Source: Hydractinia symbiolongicarpus
Taxonomy: Eukaryota > Cnidaria > Hydrozoa > Anthoathecata > Hydractiniidae
Reading direction: 5' to 3'
Length of the DNA: 64,000 nucleotides
Assembly: GCF_029227915.1 (NCBI RefSeq)
Contig: NC_079883.1
Location: forward strand, 2,604,001-2,668,000
In this document: in pieces, positions 12,027-23,545 of the stretch
Layout of the letters: each line of letters starts with the position of its first letter
Position numbering within the stretch: position 1 is the stretch's first letter
Translations under genes and position numbers: made by a program
Notes under the pieces: generated by a model
The model's database searches: none
What the model was told of the DNA's origin: nothing
Seen by the model: the letters and a program-made list of their open reading frames with translations, nothing else

Positions 12027-15000
12027 TCATTTCGTGTAGTAAACTCTGTAATATAAAGTTTTTGATCGTAGCAATGAATAGGAATTGTCAAATTTTAGCA
12101 AGTATATTCCTTGTCCAGGATACATGTGAGAGCCTACTATGACCTCTGCATGCGAGTTTCTACGAAGCACTGGCAAAACTTCGTCCGTATTCGGTTTATC
12201 CATTACTTCAACATTGTTTTCGTTTTCGTTAACGACTATTTGTTCAACTCCGTTCGTTTTCACTTCGTCGGCGGTGTTTGTCTCGTCGTTGTCTGAATCG
12301 TTTACTTTCACGCTTATTGCTTGCGATTTGGAAGTTGACCATTCGAAATACACACCGAAACCGACATCGTAGGATTCCGTAGCGAATTCCCAAAATAAAC
12401 ACGAACCTGAAGAAAAAAAAAAGTGCAACACTTAACTAGTGTTTTAGTTTAGTTTTTTATTTATTTATTTTTATAAGTTTTTTAAATGACGACAATCTTC
12501 TACCGCCTGAACTTTGGCGACAAATTTTGATTTGTTGCGAAGTTAACGATAAAATTGGTTTCTATCAGCCGGTACGAACTAAGCTTAAGGTAAACTTCGA
12601 ACTTTTAGCCACGTTTTAACAACGGTAGCACAATTCCTACTAACCATTTTCGTGAGTGGGCACTCGTATAGTGACTGTTTCTCCTCGCCCAACCACTAGT
12701 ACAGAACTTGCATCTCTTTTTACGTGATTGATAAATTCTTGTAGTTTGGGACGAGTCCACAACGACGCTGGTGCGATAGTTCTTCCCGTAGTTGCACCGT
12801 TAATCTGCGGAGTAACTAATTTCGGAGCATCTGTTCTGCGATTCTAAATAGAAAGAAGAAAAGTGAGAGCTCTTGATACAATGTAAGTTAACAGTTTTCA
12901 CAAAGACAAGTTCAGAATTGCAAGTTTAATATCGTTTAGAAGGAACTTCTAATAAATATTTTGCAAATGGTTTACCGTTAAAAAATGGTAAAAACTGAAG
13001 AAAGCAAAATATTATTTTTACCTCTTTTAGCTCCTGCTCGGCCATTGCTTGATGTCTTCTAAATAAGAAAAAAACACAATAAATTAAGTTTGAATAAATC
13101 AAACATGCTACAAGTAAATACAAATCAATCAATCAACCAACGCGACCGACCGACCGACCAATCAACTGATCAAACCAACCAAGTCCCCAAACCAACCAAC
13201 CAACCAACCAACCAACCAACCAACCAACCAACTCAACCAACCAACTCAAGCAACCAATTACAAACTTACGCTTCTTCTTGCTCCTCCTTTAACTTCAATC
13301 TTTCAGTTTCCAACGACAGTCTAATCCGCTCTTCTTCCTCTCTTCTAATTTTTTCCTCTTCTTCTCTCCTCCTGCGTTCCTCTTCTTCTTTTCTTTTTCT
13401 CTCTTCTTCTAATTTTCGTTTTCTTTCGATCTCCGCTTCAATTTCGCGTTTTTTGTTAGCTACGAATTCTGTATAGTTGGGACAATTTTTTTCAAGCGTA
13501 TTGCAAAATTTCTCTTTTGCAACATCTGGTGCCATATCGGCAAGAGCTCCCCATGCTTTTCTATGAAGTAACATCATAACTGAAGTAATAGGTGTTTATT
13601 AATTTTAAACAAAAAAATAAAAACATACGCACGGTTAAAAGTAGACACAAAAATTTTGATATGAAGGCTTGTTTTGCTTCAGATTTGATTTAACAAGGTG
13701 AAGTTTAACTCATTGGCCAATGAAGATTACTGAACTGCTAATATTTTTCTTGACATATATTCACACAATGTAAAACAACAGTCACCAAGCACACAAATGC
13801 ATTTATCATTGGTATAGTCATTTTTACATTTTTTACATCTCGCCTGCGAGGATAGTATTGGGTTTCAACACCTAACTGACTAACTAACTATGTCCCAAAT
13901 GGTCAATTGCAACGTTATCAACGACCTTTTTTACGCAAATTTTTTTTTAGAAAAACTGCCTTCAGGTGGATTCGAACCCACGACCTCCGGGTTTACGTTA
14001 CGACGTATTATCTAACTGAGCCAATACACCCATTATTTTCGAGAAATGGTTGAAGGCTCTCGGAGGTATTGGACTTATAAATTTCGCGTGCAGGTGTCTA
14101 ATAGATAAATATGAAAAGTCAGTAAGTATCCTAGTCATACATTATGTCCCTCACGTCAGGAACAGCTGTAAATCAATTTTTAGGTTTTGTGAAATGACTC
14201 CGTTAATAAATTAAAAATGTATTATTGCAGTGGTGTGCATTTGACATTGATATGTGAGAGTTTATACAGCCCCTGCATCTTGTTACATTTAAAAAAAAGA
14301 AAGAAAAGAAATCGTTTTACACTTGCACTTGTTCGTAATACATAACCCTTTCAAAAAGATCATTAATGTCTGTTAAGACTGATAGAACAAGATTGTTTTC
14401 TTCAATTAATAATAATTTCTTATAGAGTTGAACATCCTTTTCTTTTACATTCTTTCAAAATAATTCTTTTTTTTTTACATTTTCAAAAGCTATTGTCGTC
14501 GCGTTCGACAAAGAAACTGCCATCTGAATGGCAACAAAAGCACATTAAAAGGTAGCGTTCTTGATCATTTTTTTTTCATAATAATACATAATCTACTATT
14601 CATGACTGTTTGAACACTTATAAATTCTTGAATAACAATGAAAATTACTATTAGTTTTAGAATGACCATATTAGTAGTTTATTCATTTACCTGGAAAAGG
14701 TCAGAAATAAAAATTGTTGCAAACTTTCTTAACATATAGTTTTTTAGAATCTTAAATGTATATACATATTAAATACATATGATGGTGTCTGGAAGAATTA
14801 GGTGGCAAAAACTACTTGACCTTATGCCATCAGTCTGTAGACCATCTTAAAAACCTGATAGAAATTTCTTATATATGCTAAGGTTAAAAACAATAATAAC
14901 ATATCAATTGATCATTGACAAATACAGATTAATTTTAAAACCAACCTTCTATCATTGCCAATCACATCAAAGTAACCTATTTCCGACACTTTGGAATCGT

Positions 15001-18000
15001 CATATTTTCCACACGAAATCTGTTTCCAAAGTGCAACTAGCTGAACTTTGTCATGGTATGTTAGTGGTAGGAAGTCTTTCTCTAAATTAAAAAATAATGA
15101 TGCCAAGATTAAAATTTCAGAAAATTTTCCAAATCATTGTTTATTCATAAAAGTGTGTATATTTTTGTTCAACATATATGCAGAGGAACAAAATATGACA
15201 TAAAAAAGCATTGACTATTCTTTTTAGATCAGGTGTCCAGTTGGAACCGATGTATCTTACTAAGTTTAAGATAAGATTTACTAACAGGACTTTTATCTGA
15301 TTTTTCCAAATTATTATCTAAAACTATTTTGCTTTTAGATACCAAATGAATACTATCATAAGATTTCAGCTCTTGGGTCATCAAGTCACAACTGCTAATG
15401 ATCAAATTATTATTGGCAAAACGATGAAAAAAAGGAATTTGAATGGCTGATTTTGAGTCATTAATGTACATAAGAAAAAGTATAGGGTTAAGGACAGATC
15501 CTTGTGGGACACCATATGATCTCTCAGCAATGACGTCTGATGTGCAGTTGTTACTAAAGTCTTCTATCTACAAAATCACAATTCTGACCAGGACAATCAG
15601 AACAAATGTTCAAAATTTCAATTTCACAAAACAATATTTTTAATCATTTCTCCTTTTACACACAATACCTTCTTCATATCATTTTCTTTATGTAAACTTT
15701 CCTGTTTGTCTAACTATCTCATGGTAATTGAGCATAGACATCACCTCTTAGGAACTGGGAAGTTTAGGGTAAATCTTAATTGGGAAATAACCCAACATAT
15801 CTATAGTGGTGACTTGACTGACAGTCGGACAAGATATGTTAAAACGTCTTTAAAATTGCATAAAAACTGCTGAAAGCTAATAATAGGAAAATTATACAAA
15901 GATAATAGTCAGATAATACTACCTAATACACAAACATGCAACCTTCAGGTCCAGATTTTTTTAAATCACAAATAAAACTGCCAGATATCAACAAGGTGAC
16001 CAGTCCTAGTCTGGCATTCTTCAAAACACTAAGAACAAGTGAAATCACTAAAATTTCATTTTCAGATTTTTTTTATAAAAAATACTTTACTTTATAGAAA
16101 TTACTTTACGCGTGATTCATATTATTTGACTAAGGAAAGATATTCAACATTTAATATGATGCTGTGAGATAACCAACTGAAAATACTTCTTTAATGCAGT
16201 TGGATATTTGATGCTACCAGTGACTCTTATGACACCAAAATTGTAGAGAACCGCATGACAGAAATGCTGAAAGCTGATCTTACAAAAGACTATACCTCCA
16301 TGATCTTGACATCAAAATGGTAGGCGATATCATTGCAATTCTTTGCCATTTAAACAACATGCACTCACAACTGCCACTATGGATACATCATCCCACACAT
16401 CATTACAGGCCCTTTCGTAAGAATTTAGGCAGGCGTGCGGTAGATCACACGCCTCAAAAATTCTGCGCATGCGATCAAAAAAAATTTTTTACAAAAACAT
16501 TTCCTTTACCCCTGTACACCGCACAGGGGCTGCTGTTTTGGCGTAAGGAACATACAAAGTGCAAGTTCTAACAATGTATGGCAAGGAATACGAAGAAGTC
16601 GTAAGCAGACTCGTTAATTAAACTTTGTTATTACTTGTGGGGCAAACAGATATTTAAATTAAATTAAATTAAATTACGGAAAGTCGAACGGCCGCTAATA
16701 ATATTTAATAAACCTTCGATGAATCATAAAAATTATTATCTAAAAGAATATTTCGTTATTAAAGAAGTTTTTTTTCTTATTAATGATATTATCTTTTAGT
16801 TATTTTAACTTAAATAATGCTGAAATTTCTTTTAAATTCTTCAAAAGGCGACCTTACAAAGATTAAAATACTGTTGCATTTTTTTATAAAACCATTAAAA
16901 TAAAACTCGCAAAGCCTTAATATAGCCTGGTAGCTGGTAAATGGTAGCAATTAAATTGTGCGATCTATTGTGAGTTCAGTAAAAGAATGATTGTTTATTT
17001 TTAGAGTTCAGTAAAAGAATGATCGTTTATTTTTAAGGTTTATTTAATAAATGTTCTTGTTATAAATACAATAATTTTTAATTACAGCAACATTTTGCGC
17101 GTGCCATGAATCGCACGCCTAAACAAATCTGCACATGTGTGGGGGCGTGCGCGTGCGATCACACGCCTCTCATGAAATGGCCTGTCATTAACATTAAAAA
17201 CAGATTCCACATGACCCAGTTGCTATCAAACTCTACAATCTATGTGATGTTGTTTAAAACAGCATCAGTAACACACACCCAGAACATTTGTCTCCTATAG
17301 CACATTGTGTAATTACAGAACTTGCATTATATGTTTTATATATATTTAGACTAAATGTTATAACACGGTATAATGAGCATAACAAGGTTAGAAAGGATTC
17401 AGAACGAGCAAAACACTTGCTAGTCAATACAGGTCACTTAGCACCCCTAAACACTAAAATACCGAAAAATTTAGAAGCGTCAATAATTGCATTGAAAAAA
17501 CCCGTATTAAATGACCAACTAGATTAAAAAAAGCTTCTTTTATTTAAAAATGGCGTGACGTGATCAGTTAATTTATTTTGTTTGATCTCTTAGGACCATT
17601 ATCCTTTTATTTTGTATATACTGATTAAATAATTGTAACATAGTAACATTTTATATGCACTGACAATGGTTTTATACCGAAAAGCTTTTGCTCATTTTAA
17701 CTTGTTTGTTTTTACTTTTTTAACCCATCGATAATTAAGTAGAAAACCAATTTTAATTCTTTTTCTTTAATGTTACATACTATATTCTATGATAAGAAAA
17801 TTATACATATTATACAAATTTACATATAAATTATGCCCTGAAAGATAGAAAATATAGGTAAGGTAACAGAGAAATATGTCTTATTTCAACGGTGATGAAC
17901 AATTCATGAACACATTTCTAAAAAAGTTACGATCAGAAAATTAAGAATAAGGAGACATTAAGGAGAAGAGCTAAAATTTCAAATTTTTTTAAGTATATTT

Positions 18001-18563
18001 AAGTATTTTTTAGATTTTTTTTTCTAAAGGCTGAAATACACGGTCAGTTTAAAATGATCATTTTCAAATGACTGGTGTTTTTCGTCATTTTAAAATGATG
18101 GAACACCTGAATACACGAGTCATTTTAAAATGATAGAATTTGTAAATAAAAGTTCTTTACACTATGGACTCTGAAGAGGAATGTGCTGCAGCAGTTGTTA
18201 TAATTGCCATTCTTTCAAAAAGAAAAAAACGCAGAAGAAATAGATCTACTTGGGTGAAGCCATGGCTCGGTAGAAGAACAGAACTTGGGGTATATAATAC
18301 TCTTTTACGAGAATTGCGTGTGGAAGAAGTGTTCAAATATGCACTTATAAAATTCTCAGTTGATTCCGTTTTCTGCGCTTTAGTTCCCATCTTGAAAATT
18401 ATTCTTGTAATATATTAAATTTGTACTCGAAAAAAATTGAAAATGTTTACTATCTTCTATACTCCTTCTGTTTATACAGAATAACTGAAATATACTCAAA
18501 AAACTCAATGGCGTCATAGTAAAACAATTCCGTCTAGCAATTTCTATGCAGAAGTTCATCATT

Positions 18564-18610
<47 letters not shown>

Positions 18611-21600
18611 TCTCGGCTTAACGTCCGTTTTCCATGCTAGCATGGGTTGGACGGGGTATATTAATGACCCTCTTCCAATCTGATCTAGACTGTGTTAGAT
18701 CTAAACTCAACTTCCTCTCTATCAATTCTGTCCTTATAACCTCCTGCCAAGTCTTTCTCGGTCTGCCTCTGGGCTTTGCCCCAGGAACTATCAAGTCTCT
18801 ACACTTTCTTACCCAATTATCCTCCTCCATTCTTTCCAAGTGCCCCAGCCAATTCAATCTTTTTATCTGGATAACATCTTTAATTCTACAGAGACTTAGC
18901 CTGCTTCTTAGCTCATCTGAACTCTTTCTGTCTCTCAGACTGGCATTACACATCCACCTAACCATTTAGGTTAATTTTAAAATGATAAACTTCAAACATG
19001 TTTAAATGATCATTTTAAAATGATCATTTAAAATGACTGGTGTTTTTCGTCATTTTTTGTGAAATACACGGTCAGTTTAAAATGATCATTTTAAACTGAC
19101 CGTGTATTTCAGCCTTAAGGTTATTTTAGGAATTTAAGGAGTAGTGGTCACCCTGTATTTGGTCTTTGCGCCTTTTGTTATTAACTTGCTATTATGTACA
19201 GTCAACAATCACTATACACTTAGTTTTGATATGCCACAAATTCAATTTGGAATATATATTTTATGAATTTGTTGATGTTAATGTGTTGCTGCTGTGTGTA
19301 GGCAACACATGGAGGAAACATTGCAATGACCTTCGAGGTGCATAACTTAAATGAGTTGCATCCTTAGTGTTATTCTGTTAATAGTGATTTAGTAAGTTTG
19401 TGTATGTATATTTTTTCATTAATTTTTAGTTCTATGTGTATTGTGTGTGTTTCTTCTACTATGCATTTTGAAAGTTATCTGTATGTGTTTTAAGTTGTAT
19501 TTTTATTCTACTCAGTCCTTTTTTATAAGTTTTTGTCTGTATTCCAAGTTCTTGTTCTCATAACTGTCTACATTTTTTTTGCCATATATTTTCATTTATA
19601 GTCAAGGAACTGATAGTAAAAAAAACAGGATAGCATTGCATTTCTTGGGACTTTTCAAAAACACATTAATTCGTTTTAAATATGTTAATTATAAAATATT
19701 TTTCTTACTGGAGTGTTTAATTTTACTTGCTTCAAAAGTTAAAAAATAAAACACATTTTTCCTTGACCAAAACACAATGATTATAAGCGCCTTATTTTTT
19801 AACTTTGTTCTATATTTACACTTCTTTTTAAAATCATTGTGGTTATAACAAGCAGTTGTTAGGGGGTTGAGCTCTTACAAATATCATTTGGAATGATAAA
19901 TTTAAATTAAAACATGGAAAATCTTAGAAATGAAAAAAAGAAATAGTGTTTTTTTTTAAAAAAAATTGTTTAATATTGCAACTCAATATATTATGAAATA
20001 CCCCCGATTTTTATTTGAGCTCTGCGAGGAAGTGTATGTAAACAACATTTGTGCGAGAAAATTAAAATTTGTCAGAGAAATTGAAATGGAAAGCAAATCA
20101 GGTAGATTTTCGCTTTCATTTATTAAAAAAGACACACGGAAAGCAGTAAACTGTATTATTCATAATAGTTTATATGATAAAGAAAATCGTTTAAGTGGTT
20201 TTACTGAGAATGCGTTGGCAAAAGTAAAACATGCGAGGTTCGTACTTATTGTAAGCGTTGAGGTGGAAAGAGCCACCCTTACGCAGAACGTAACCCTTAA
20301 AATACAATTCAAATTCTTTTTATAGGGAAGTCAGGAAAGACGAGAATGTAAAACATTTATTGAAAAGTCACAGCATTCTTCAATACAAATTTCATCAAAA
20401 ATGCTACAATTTATACACCCATAAACACACACTTCACAAATTCGAAAGAGGAGATGATATTTCAGAAGTTAACACTGGCGCAGAAATGCAACAATCACGT
20501 GTATCTGGACGTAAAAGAAATCTGTCAGGTGGAGAGATTTTTACAGCCTAGTAAACACACTAAACACAAAACTTCATTGTAAAAATGTGCTCTGTTTGTC
20601 AGTGTTCAATGCCCACCTTATCCTTCATGAAGACTTTTTTGATAATTATGTCTTGTCCACACTAAGCGAATGCATATAAACTTTTGTTAACTGTTATTTA
20701 TTACCGCCCTTTGTAACACATGTAAAGTTATTGCTAATGAAGAGTGTTGCATATGCTTTAAACGAAAAATACATCAAAAAGTGGCTAGGAGAAACCACAG
20801 CTTTGTCTTGCTAAAGATGCAGCTAATAAGCTTAAAGATAATGCTTTGCACAAAAATGACATTCCAAGATTAGTTGCGCATGTTATTGGGATAGAGTGGG
20901 AGAATATAGTGGAGATGGGATTGGGATACTATAAAAGTTGTTATTGCGACTGCACAAAAGCAATGCACAAGGTTACAGCAACCAAACTACAAACCACTAC
21001 CTGTGTTACATGCGTTTACTGGTAACGACTACACCTGCGCTTTTCATGGTATCGAAAAAGTGAAAGCTTTCAATATATTAAAGTCCTCGGAAGAATTCAC
21101 CCACACGTTTTCTTCTTTTGGAAACTCGTTTGTTTTTTATGTGTCGTTATTTTAAAGCCTTGAAAGGTTCGTTTGTATACAGTTTGAAAGCTGAGAATTC
21201 AAACGATGCTCAAAAATATCAAATATTTTGTTTTAAACAAAAATGTCTGGAGCCACAAAACTACCGCCGACCAAAGATGCGTTACTTTGCCATTGCAAAC
21301 GTGTTTCATATGCAACTGCTATTATTAAAAGAGCGCTGTACGGTTTTCCAAAAGTTCAAGCTGCAGACATGCATGGGTGGAAGTTACAGGGGTGAAATAT
21401 AAATATTCAATGGATGCTCCGAAATCCAACTCCTGACGAAGTCCTGGAACTCATTTCTTGCAGCTGCAACAAGTCATCATGTACCACACAAAGGGTGCGT
21501 ATGCCAGTCGCATGAGTGGGTTGGGTCCCATGGGTTGCATTGCACAGATATTTGTAGTTGCTGCTCATGTGATAATACAACAAAATCTGACGACGAAACT

Positions 21601-23273
21601 GTGGACGATTCTGGCGACTCAGATTCGGTCTCTTTCTCTGATACAGAGAATGAATATAATAACGAGGATGCTATTGATGATGTAGAGTCAGAATAATCGA
21701 TTTGTTTACAACAGATTGTTTACGCTTGTTGATTATATTGATTATTTTGTTATCTGTGATACAAGCATTAAGAAAAAAGAGAAAAACATTGAATATTATT
21801 TCTGTATATCCTTTTTTATCCTTTCAGGCGCTGTACAATTCGATGGCTCACTCGCTCCCCAACTTTACCGCCCTCTAGACGCCTTGATCATTTTGACACC
21901 TAAAAACCTTCTTCCAATGTGAATTTCCACAAAAAATAGCAGTTTTGGATTTCAACATTTTCAGAACTTTCTAATGACTTGGGAGAAAATGCGCAAAAAA
22001 CATCTTCTAGCAATCCGCCATCTTGATTACGTTACGGGGCTCAAGTGATTTCAAAAGTTTCAGTAAAGCTCCTTTAAATCTTCGGTCGATAAGGAACCTA
22101 TTAAACATTGCTTGAAAAAGTCCCTCTAATTTCCAGGACGTTTTGACCATCCACTCCCTGACTATTATTTAATGTCTAGCTAAATGTGTGGTTGTTTTTG
22201 CTTCTTGTTAGCATGTCTCATATGGTTTTTTTGCTTAAAATTAAAGAGACATAAAAAACGTAAACTGCAAAAATTTATTTTCACCAAATTAATGATAGTA
22301 AAACCTTTAAATCAGTGAAGTATATTTTCACAAAAATCTCTTAGAAGACTTTAACTGTGAATATTAATTCAAAAATTTTTAAGGGGATTTTTAGTACCAT
22401 AAGTTTTTCTTACGTGAAGACAAGATTTTCTTATTACTCCAGAATGAAAGTGTAGCCTAGTTAACTTAGCTTTCTTCTTCGAGTTGATAAAATGAGTTTC
22501 TCTCAAACTGAAGCTTAGACGAGAACGAATTACTCAGCGGAAACCCCGAGTTTAAATTGAACAATGTGACTAATCGCTTCAGAGGACATTTTAATTTATT
22601 TGTGAGTTGTTTACCAAACTTGGCCAAATCTTACTTAGGTAAAAACTTTGTAGAACACTGTTTATTAGGGTGAGTAAAACCACTCGCTGGAATATTCGGG
22701 ATGAAAAGGGCTTTCCTCGATAATAATCACGTGAGCAGAGAGCAATAGAATTAGCCAATCAAAAAACGCGGCCAGATTTTGGGCACAGAAAAATCGTTTG
22801 AGACCCAGCGTAATTTTTCCCACCTTAACTACTCCGATTTCCTGGTGGTAAGAAAAATTACGCTGGGTCTCCTGGCTACCCAAAGTGAAACAATATATAA
22901 CTAGCAATACAGTTACAGTGGGTAATTTAACTTTATGGCGCCATAGATTAGTGGTTATAGCTCTCGTACTCTGTGCGGGAGACCGGGGTTCGATTCATCC
23001 TCTTGACGGCGATTCAACATGGGCGAGTGAATGTTACCATAGCCCCGGGTTAACCCAAGCCATGTGAGGGAAATTGGGAAGATGGCACACTGTGTGGGCC
23101 GTTGGATGTTCCTGGGAGTTGTCTAGTAGAGCGCGGGCCCTAATTGGGTCTGCGTCGCTCAAAATGAGCATTAAATACTCTAGGACTCTCCATCTAAGCC
23201 ATGGCCCCTCCTGGAAATAATAGACAGGGTATATCCCTCGATATTTGTGAGGCTAGCCATGTAAAATATGCAC

Positions 23274-23304
<31 letters not shown>

Positions 23305-23545
23305 CTTGGTCAAAACTTATTTTTATTTAGTTTTAAGTCTGCTCACCTTTTCTGTAATACTGCAATGAGATTTTGTATAAGTCATTTAAATTAAAGCCAA
23401 GTTTAAATATTTCTTCGTTCTTTCTAGTAACTGAACTTTCGTTTAATGAAGAAGCGTCTAAATTTATGCTTAGATTTCCATTGGAGTTAAAGGTCTCTTC
23501 TGGTGTATTTTCATCCTTTCCACCTCCCACCACTTCGGCCGCCAT
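12027..23545 (-). CDS. ACBD3: Acyl-CoA-binding domain protein 3 (Golgi GCP60/PAP7)
   Basis: Six exons on the minus strand: 23347-23545, 14946-15081, 13270-13560, 13022-13058, 12645-12843, 12027-12406. All junctions are GT-AG and phases close to 413 aa. ACBD3 is a Golgi scaffold that binds giantin and recruits partners such as PI4KB. Residues about 45-130 form the acyl-CoA-binding domain ([38 protein letters not shown]). Residues about 145-209 are a highly charged E/K/R coiled coil. The GOLD domain starts near [11 protein letters not shown] and includes [39 protein letters not shown] and [27 protein letters not shown]. It is shorter than the human protein (528 aa) because the glutamine-rich linker is reduced to the 37-nt exon and a short stretch. 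An acidic insert (DSDNDETN...) lies inside GOLD. The first exon begins MAAEVVGGG and sits head to head with MCFD2. Confidence 0.94.
13112..13258. repeat. Degenerate (CAAC/CAAT)n simple repeat
   Basis: Tetranucleotide repeats of AATC, GACC and CAAC type, in the intron between ACBD3 exons 3 and 4. The short frames across it are artefacts of the repeat. Confidence 0.9.
13961..14036 (-). repeat. tRNA-like sequence, probable SINE head
   Basis: Read on the minus strand, it begins GGGTGTATTGGCTCAGTTAG, contains an A-box-like TGGCTCAGTTAG and a B-box GGTTCGAATCC (13968-13978). The 3' end does not pair with GGGTGTA, so it is not a functional tRNA gene. It lies in ACBD3 intron 2. A tRNA-derived SINE remnant is the best reading. 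Confidence 0.6.
16406..17184. mobile_element. Non-autonomous DNA transposon, CAGGCC termini, 6-bp target duplication
   Basis: Termini CAGGCCCTTTCGTAAGA (left) and, read from the right end, CAGGCCATTTCATGAGA are imperfect inverted repeats. TCATTA directly flanks both ends (16400-16405 and 17185-17190). Subterminal GC-rich blocks with GCGTGYG and TCACACGCC occur at both ends in an otherwise AT-rich 779-bp body. No transposase frame. CA...TG ends suggest hAT, but hAT normally duplicates 8 bp. It lies in ACBD3 intron 1. Confidence 0.7.
16974..17037. repeat. 32-bp tandem duplication
   Basis: Two adjacent copies starting GTTCAGTAAAAGAATGAT and differing at only a few positions, inside the element at 16406-17184. 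Confidence 0.85.
18164..18418 (+). pseudogene. Truncated Harbinger transposase, N-terminal part
   Basis: 84 codons open. The first ~60 residues carry the Harbinger N-terminal signature [15 protein letters not shown], then similarity fades after [12 protein letters not shown]. The DDE nuclease domain is missing from the element. It cannot be active by itself. Confidence 0.75.
18553..18966 (-). mobile_element. 5'-truncated LINE 3' end with (ATG)n tail
   Basis: On the minus strand a 115-codon frame contains [19 protein letters not shown] and [20 protein letters not shown], the C-terminal end of a non-LTR retrotransposon reverse-transcriptase polyprotein. It ends in [10 protein letters not shown] and the (CAT/ATG)n simple repeat at 18553-18611. 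The same 3' end occurs at 37492-37689 and 59905-61400. It is inserted inside the Harbinger remnant. Confidence 0.85.
19061..19110. repeat. Perfect 50-bp palindrome
   Basis: GAAATACACGGTCAGTTTAA runs into TGATCA at 19083-19088 and then its exact reverse complement to 19110. It is the Harbinger terminal sequence joined to an inverted copy of itself, with no spacer. Confidence 0.9.
19966..21696 (+). pseudogene. Decayed repeat-family gene with HAFTG...FHGI and Cys-rich C-terminus
   Basis: Successive frames, broken by stops and frameshifts, form one decayed protein. Near 20330-20550 there is a Cys/His segment ([19 protein letters not shown]). At about 21005-21110 comes [22 protein letters not shown]. 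At about 21260-21480 comes [17 protein letters not shown] then [13 protein letters not shown]. An acidic tail [17 protein letters not shown] ends at 21696. This order (HAFTGCD-like motif, PP-x-D--L--H--R--Y, then Cys-rich motif) is that of a protein family present in many copies in cnidarian and other invertebrate genomes; its biochemical role is not known to me. It lies in ACBD3 intron 1, opposite strand. Confidence 0.6.
22800..22871. repeat. Inverted-repeat hairpin element
   Basis: GAGACCCAGCGTAATTTTTC at 22800 onward is complementary to the stretch ending ACGCTGGGTCTC at 22871, with about 20 bases between the arms. The adjacent 22670-22795 (AGCCAATCAAAAAACGCG and so on) is probably part of the same element. 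No coding content. Confidence 0.75.
22936..23304 (+). mobile_element. tRNA-derived SINE with (TCTA)n tail
   Basis: The head carries an A-box (TAGATTAGTGG, 22944-22954) and a B-box (GGTTCGATTC, 22987-22996), spaced as in a tRNA promoter. A roughly 270-bp body follows and ends in a (TCTA)n tail at 23272-23304. A second copy on the opposite strand is at 38305-38626 and aligns along its whole length. It would be transcribed by RNA polymerase III. Confidence 0.85.

Larger units (their letters stand above)
18028..19115 (+). mobile_element. PIF/Harbinger DNA transposon remnant with nested LINE
   Basis: The ends AGGCTGAAATACACGGTCAG (18028 onward) and its reverse complement ending at 19115 are identical for 37 bp. 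TAA flanks both sides (18025-18027, 19116-19118), the 3-bp TWA target duplication of PIF/Harbinger. A reading frame at 18164-18418 starts [20 protein letters not shown] and continues with [20 protein letters not shown], matching the N-terminus of Harbinger transposases (R-rich, then WV-P-W--RR-E-G-Y--L--EL). It soon loses similarity, so the enzyme is truncated. A LINE 3' end is inserted at about 18553-18966. The whole lies in ACBD3 intron 1. Confidence 0.85.

Noticed and set aside
12111-12372. Plus-strand frames over the ACBD3 last exon
   Set aside because: Antisense shadows of the GOLD-domain exon.
13090-13476. Plus-strand frame rich in S, L and N/Q/T
   Set aside because: Made of the CAAC repeat plus the antisense of the ACBD3 coiled-coil exon.
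13961-14036. A functional tRNA gene on the minus strand
   Set aside because: A and B boxes are present but the acceptor stem does not pair, so it is a tRNA-derived repeat.
18380-18643. Methionine-run frame on the minus strand
   Set aside because: It is the (CAT)n tail of the LINE, not a protein.
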